A stretch of 7,131 nt of DNA from RUG11462 sp036308645 (GTDB taxonomy: Bacteria; Bacillota; Clostridia; Oscillospirales; Acutalibacteraceae). The stretch lies in contig JAXJVH010000019.1 in the NCBI GenBank assembly GCA_036308645.1, positions 1 through 7,131 on the forward strand, written 5' to 3'. The position numbers were made by a program, and so were the translations under genes. This document shows, piece by piece, positions 5,967 to 7,131 of the stretch; within the stretch, counting starts at the first letter, position 1, and the number at the start of each line of letters is the position of its first letter. Below the pieces are notes generated by a model. The model did no database searches and was not told the origin of the DNA. It saw nothing but the letters and a program-made list of their open reading frames with translations.

Positions 5967-6060
5967 TGTTGTAATTTTAAAATATTTGTGGTAAAATAAA
6001 CCATACACAAAATGTATTTATAATGAACAATAAGAATAATTTGTTTGTTGTAATTTTAAA
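5967..6060 (+). repeat. 15-bp perfect direct repeat flanking the BspA-like gene leader
   Basis: TGTTGTAATTTTAAA occurs at 5967-5981, covering the -35 box, and again at 6046-6060, directly before the GGAGAG ribosome binding site. The copies start 79 bases apart. Apart from the promoter and leader, the region 5941-6073 contains nothing else I can support. Confidence 0.5.
5969..5997 (+). promoter_or_regulatory. sigma-A-type promoter for the BspA-like gene
   Basis: TTGTAA (5969-5974) and TAAAAT (5992-5997) are separated by 17 bases. Transcription would start near 6004, giving a leader of about 70 bases. A short inverted repeat ATACA-N5-TGTAT (6003-6017) lies at the predicted start and could bind a regulator, but it is short. 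Confidence 0.55.
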
Positions 6061-6073
6061 GGAGAGAAAAATA

Positions 6074-7131
6074 ATGAAAGTGAAAACCAAAAAAATAATA
6101 TCATTTTTAATGTGTTTATGTTTAATTTTAAGCACATTAGCGGTGTCAGCAGTTTCAGTTGGGGCGGAAACAAGTGGAGATTATACATATACTGTTTCAA
6201 ACGGAAAAGCGACTATAACTAAATGTGATACTTCAATCAGCGGTGATATTACCATTCCGAGTGAATTGGGAGGCAGCCCTGTTACAAGCATTGGCAGTAT
6301 GGCATTTTATTATTGCACATCATTAAAAAGCGTAACAATCGGGAATAGCGTAACAAGCATTGGTGGTATGGCATTTTCTTGTTGCACATCATTAACAAGC
6401 ATAAATGTTGATGAAAGCAATAGCAATTATTGTGATATAGACGGAGTTTTATTTAATAAAGATAAAACAACTATACTGGCATATCCTAATGGTAAAGCAA
6501 CTACTTATTCAATACCGGATAGCGTAACAAGCATTGGTGACGATGCATTTTATTATTGCACATCATTAACAAGCGTAACAATCCCTGATAGCGTAACAAG
6601 CATTGGTGGTAGTGCATTTGAAAGTTGCACATCATTAAAAAGCGTAACAATCGGAAACGGCGTAACAAGCATTGGCAGTATGGCATTTTATTATTGCAGT
6701 TCTTATTTAACTATATATGGTTATAAAAATTCCGAAGCTGAAAAGTACGCAAAAAATAATAATATAAATTTTGTTGCTTTAAGCCATACCCATTCATATA
6801 CTGCAGAAATTACAAAACAGCCTACTTGTACTGAAAAAGGCGTGAAAAAATACACCTGTTTATGCGGTGAAAGTTATACAGAGGAAGTCCCTGCGTTCGG
6901 TCATACAGAAGTGGTTGATAAAGCAGTATCACCAACTTGCACAGAAAAAGGTTTAACAGAGGGTAAACATTGTTCAGTATGTGATGAAGTTCTTGTTAAA
7001 CAGGAAGTAGTTCCTGCTAAAGGTCATGATTATAAAGAAGATATTTTTAAATATCAGGTTGCAACATGCACAGAACCCGGTTATAAAGTGTATGTTTGCT
7101 CAAGATGTGGTGATGAGTCAAAAGTAGCAGA
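6074..7131 (+). CDS. secreted BspA-like leucine-rich-repeat protein with Cys-rich C-terminal modules (3' end outside window)
   Basis: The frame is open from ATG 6074 to the right edge (352 codons visible, no stop). GGAGAG (6061-6066) lies 7 bases upstream and fixes the start. Residues 1-31 are a Sec signal peptide: basic KVKTKK, a hydrophobic core, and probable cleavage after VGA (31/32). Residues about 55-215 are BspA-type LRR_5 repeats of 23 residues with the pattern SVTSIG..AF..CTSLKSVTIP/G, plus one longer unit (INVDESNSNYCDIDGVLFNKDKTT...). Residues about 238-352 hold three modules of roughly 40 residues with TCTEKG or TCTEPG, a paired-Cys motif (CLC, CSVC, CSRC) and GH, common in clostridial surface proteins. 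The role is probably cell-surface binding or adhesion; no catalytic domain is visible. The anchoring region would lie beyond the window. It has its own promoter and is not part of the glycolytic cluster. Confidence 0.9.
   Translation, partial: MKVKTKKIISFLMCLCLILSTLAVSAVSVGAETSGDYTYTVSNGKATITKCDTSISGDITIPSELGGSPVTSIGSMAFYYCTSLKSVTIGNSVTSIGGMAFSCCTSLTSINVDESNSNYCDIDGVLFNKDKTTILAYPNGKATTYSIPDSVTSIGDDAFYYCTSLTSVTIPDSVTSIGGSAFESCTSLKSVTIGNGVTSIGSMAFYYCSSYLTIYGYKNSEAEKYAKNNNINFVALSHTHSYTAEITKQPTCTEKGVKKYTCLCGESYTEEVPAFGHTEVVDKAVSPTCTEKGLTEGKHCSVCDEVLVKQEVVPAKGHDYKEDIFKYQVATCTEPGYKVYVCSRCGDESKVA
6281..6697 (+). repeat. 69-bp tandem DNA repeats encoding the LRR units
   Basis: The core GTAACAAGCATTGG (first copy GTTACAAGCATTGG) starts at 6281, 6350, 6524, 6593 and 6662. 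Spacings are 69, 174, 69 and 69 bases; the 174-base interval carries the one longer LRR unit. Flanking stretches such as GCATTTTATTATTGCA and TGCACATCATTA are also repeated at the DNA level, including at third codon positions. Confidence 0.85.

Noticed and set aside
6501..6686. Minus-strand open frame of repeating CLLR units
   Set aside because: Its repeats arise only because it is antisense to the 69-bp LRR-coding repeats.
6281..6697. CRISPR-like regularly spaced repeats
   Set aside because: The repeats are coding, in frame with a secreted LRR protein, and have no unique spacers.

Overview
The window looks like a chromosomal segment of a low-GC, Gram-positive anaerobe of the class Clostridia, probably a gut Oscillospiraceae/Ruminococcaceae relative. 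This is inferred from AT-rich intergenic DNA, GGAGG-type ribosome binding sites, a pgk-tpiA-gpmI gene order, and a secreted BspA-like leucine-rich-repeat protein with Cys-rich TCTEKG-type modules, a combination common in that group. The species cannot be fixed from the sequence.

Layout. On the minus strand, positions 1-1300 hold an AT-rich probable type II restriction endonuclease (167-1300), with the possible first 12 codons of a second minus-strand gene at the left edge. A divergent intergenic region (1301-1578) separates it from the plus-strand genes. It carries a good minus-strand promoter, candidate plus-strand promoters, a leader hairpin, and an 18-bp perfect palindrome with the consensus of the redox repressor Rex.

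The centre is a lower-glycolysis cluster on the plus strand: pgk (1579-2790), tpiA (2875-3642) and gpmI (4323-5852), encoding phosphoglycerate kinase, triosephosphate isomerase and cofactor-independent phosphoglycerate mutase. gapA and eno, often found in the same operon in Firmicutes, are not in the window. Between tpiA and gpmI lies an apparently intact REP-associated tyrosine transposase (RAYT) gene (3781-4293). Its reading frame contains two inverted copies of a GTAG-headed REP-type hairpin. A third hairpin with a GTAG head but a different stem lies after gpmI, where a T-run makes it an intrinsic terminator.

On the right (5941-7131), a separate transcription unit with a clear promoter encodes a secreted BspA-like protein. 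It runs off the window edge, and its 69-bp repeats are nearly identical at DNA level.

The most interesting signals are the Rex-type operator between a restriction gene and glycolytic genes, and the RAYT gene that carries apparent REP substrates inside its own coding sequence within a glycolytic cluster. No CRISPR array, tRNA, rRNA or recognisable riboswitch was seen. I do not see a wholly new multi-gene system.
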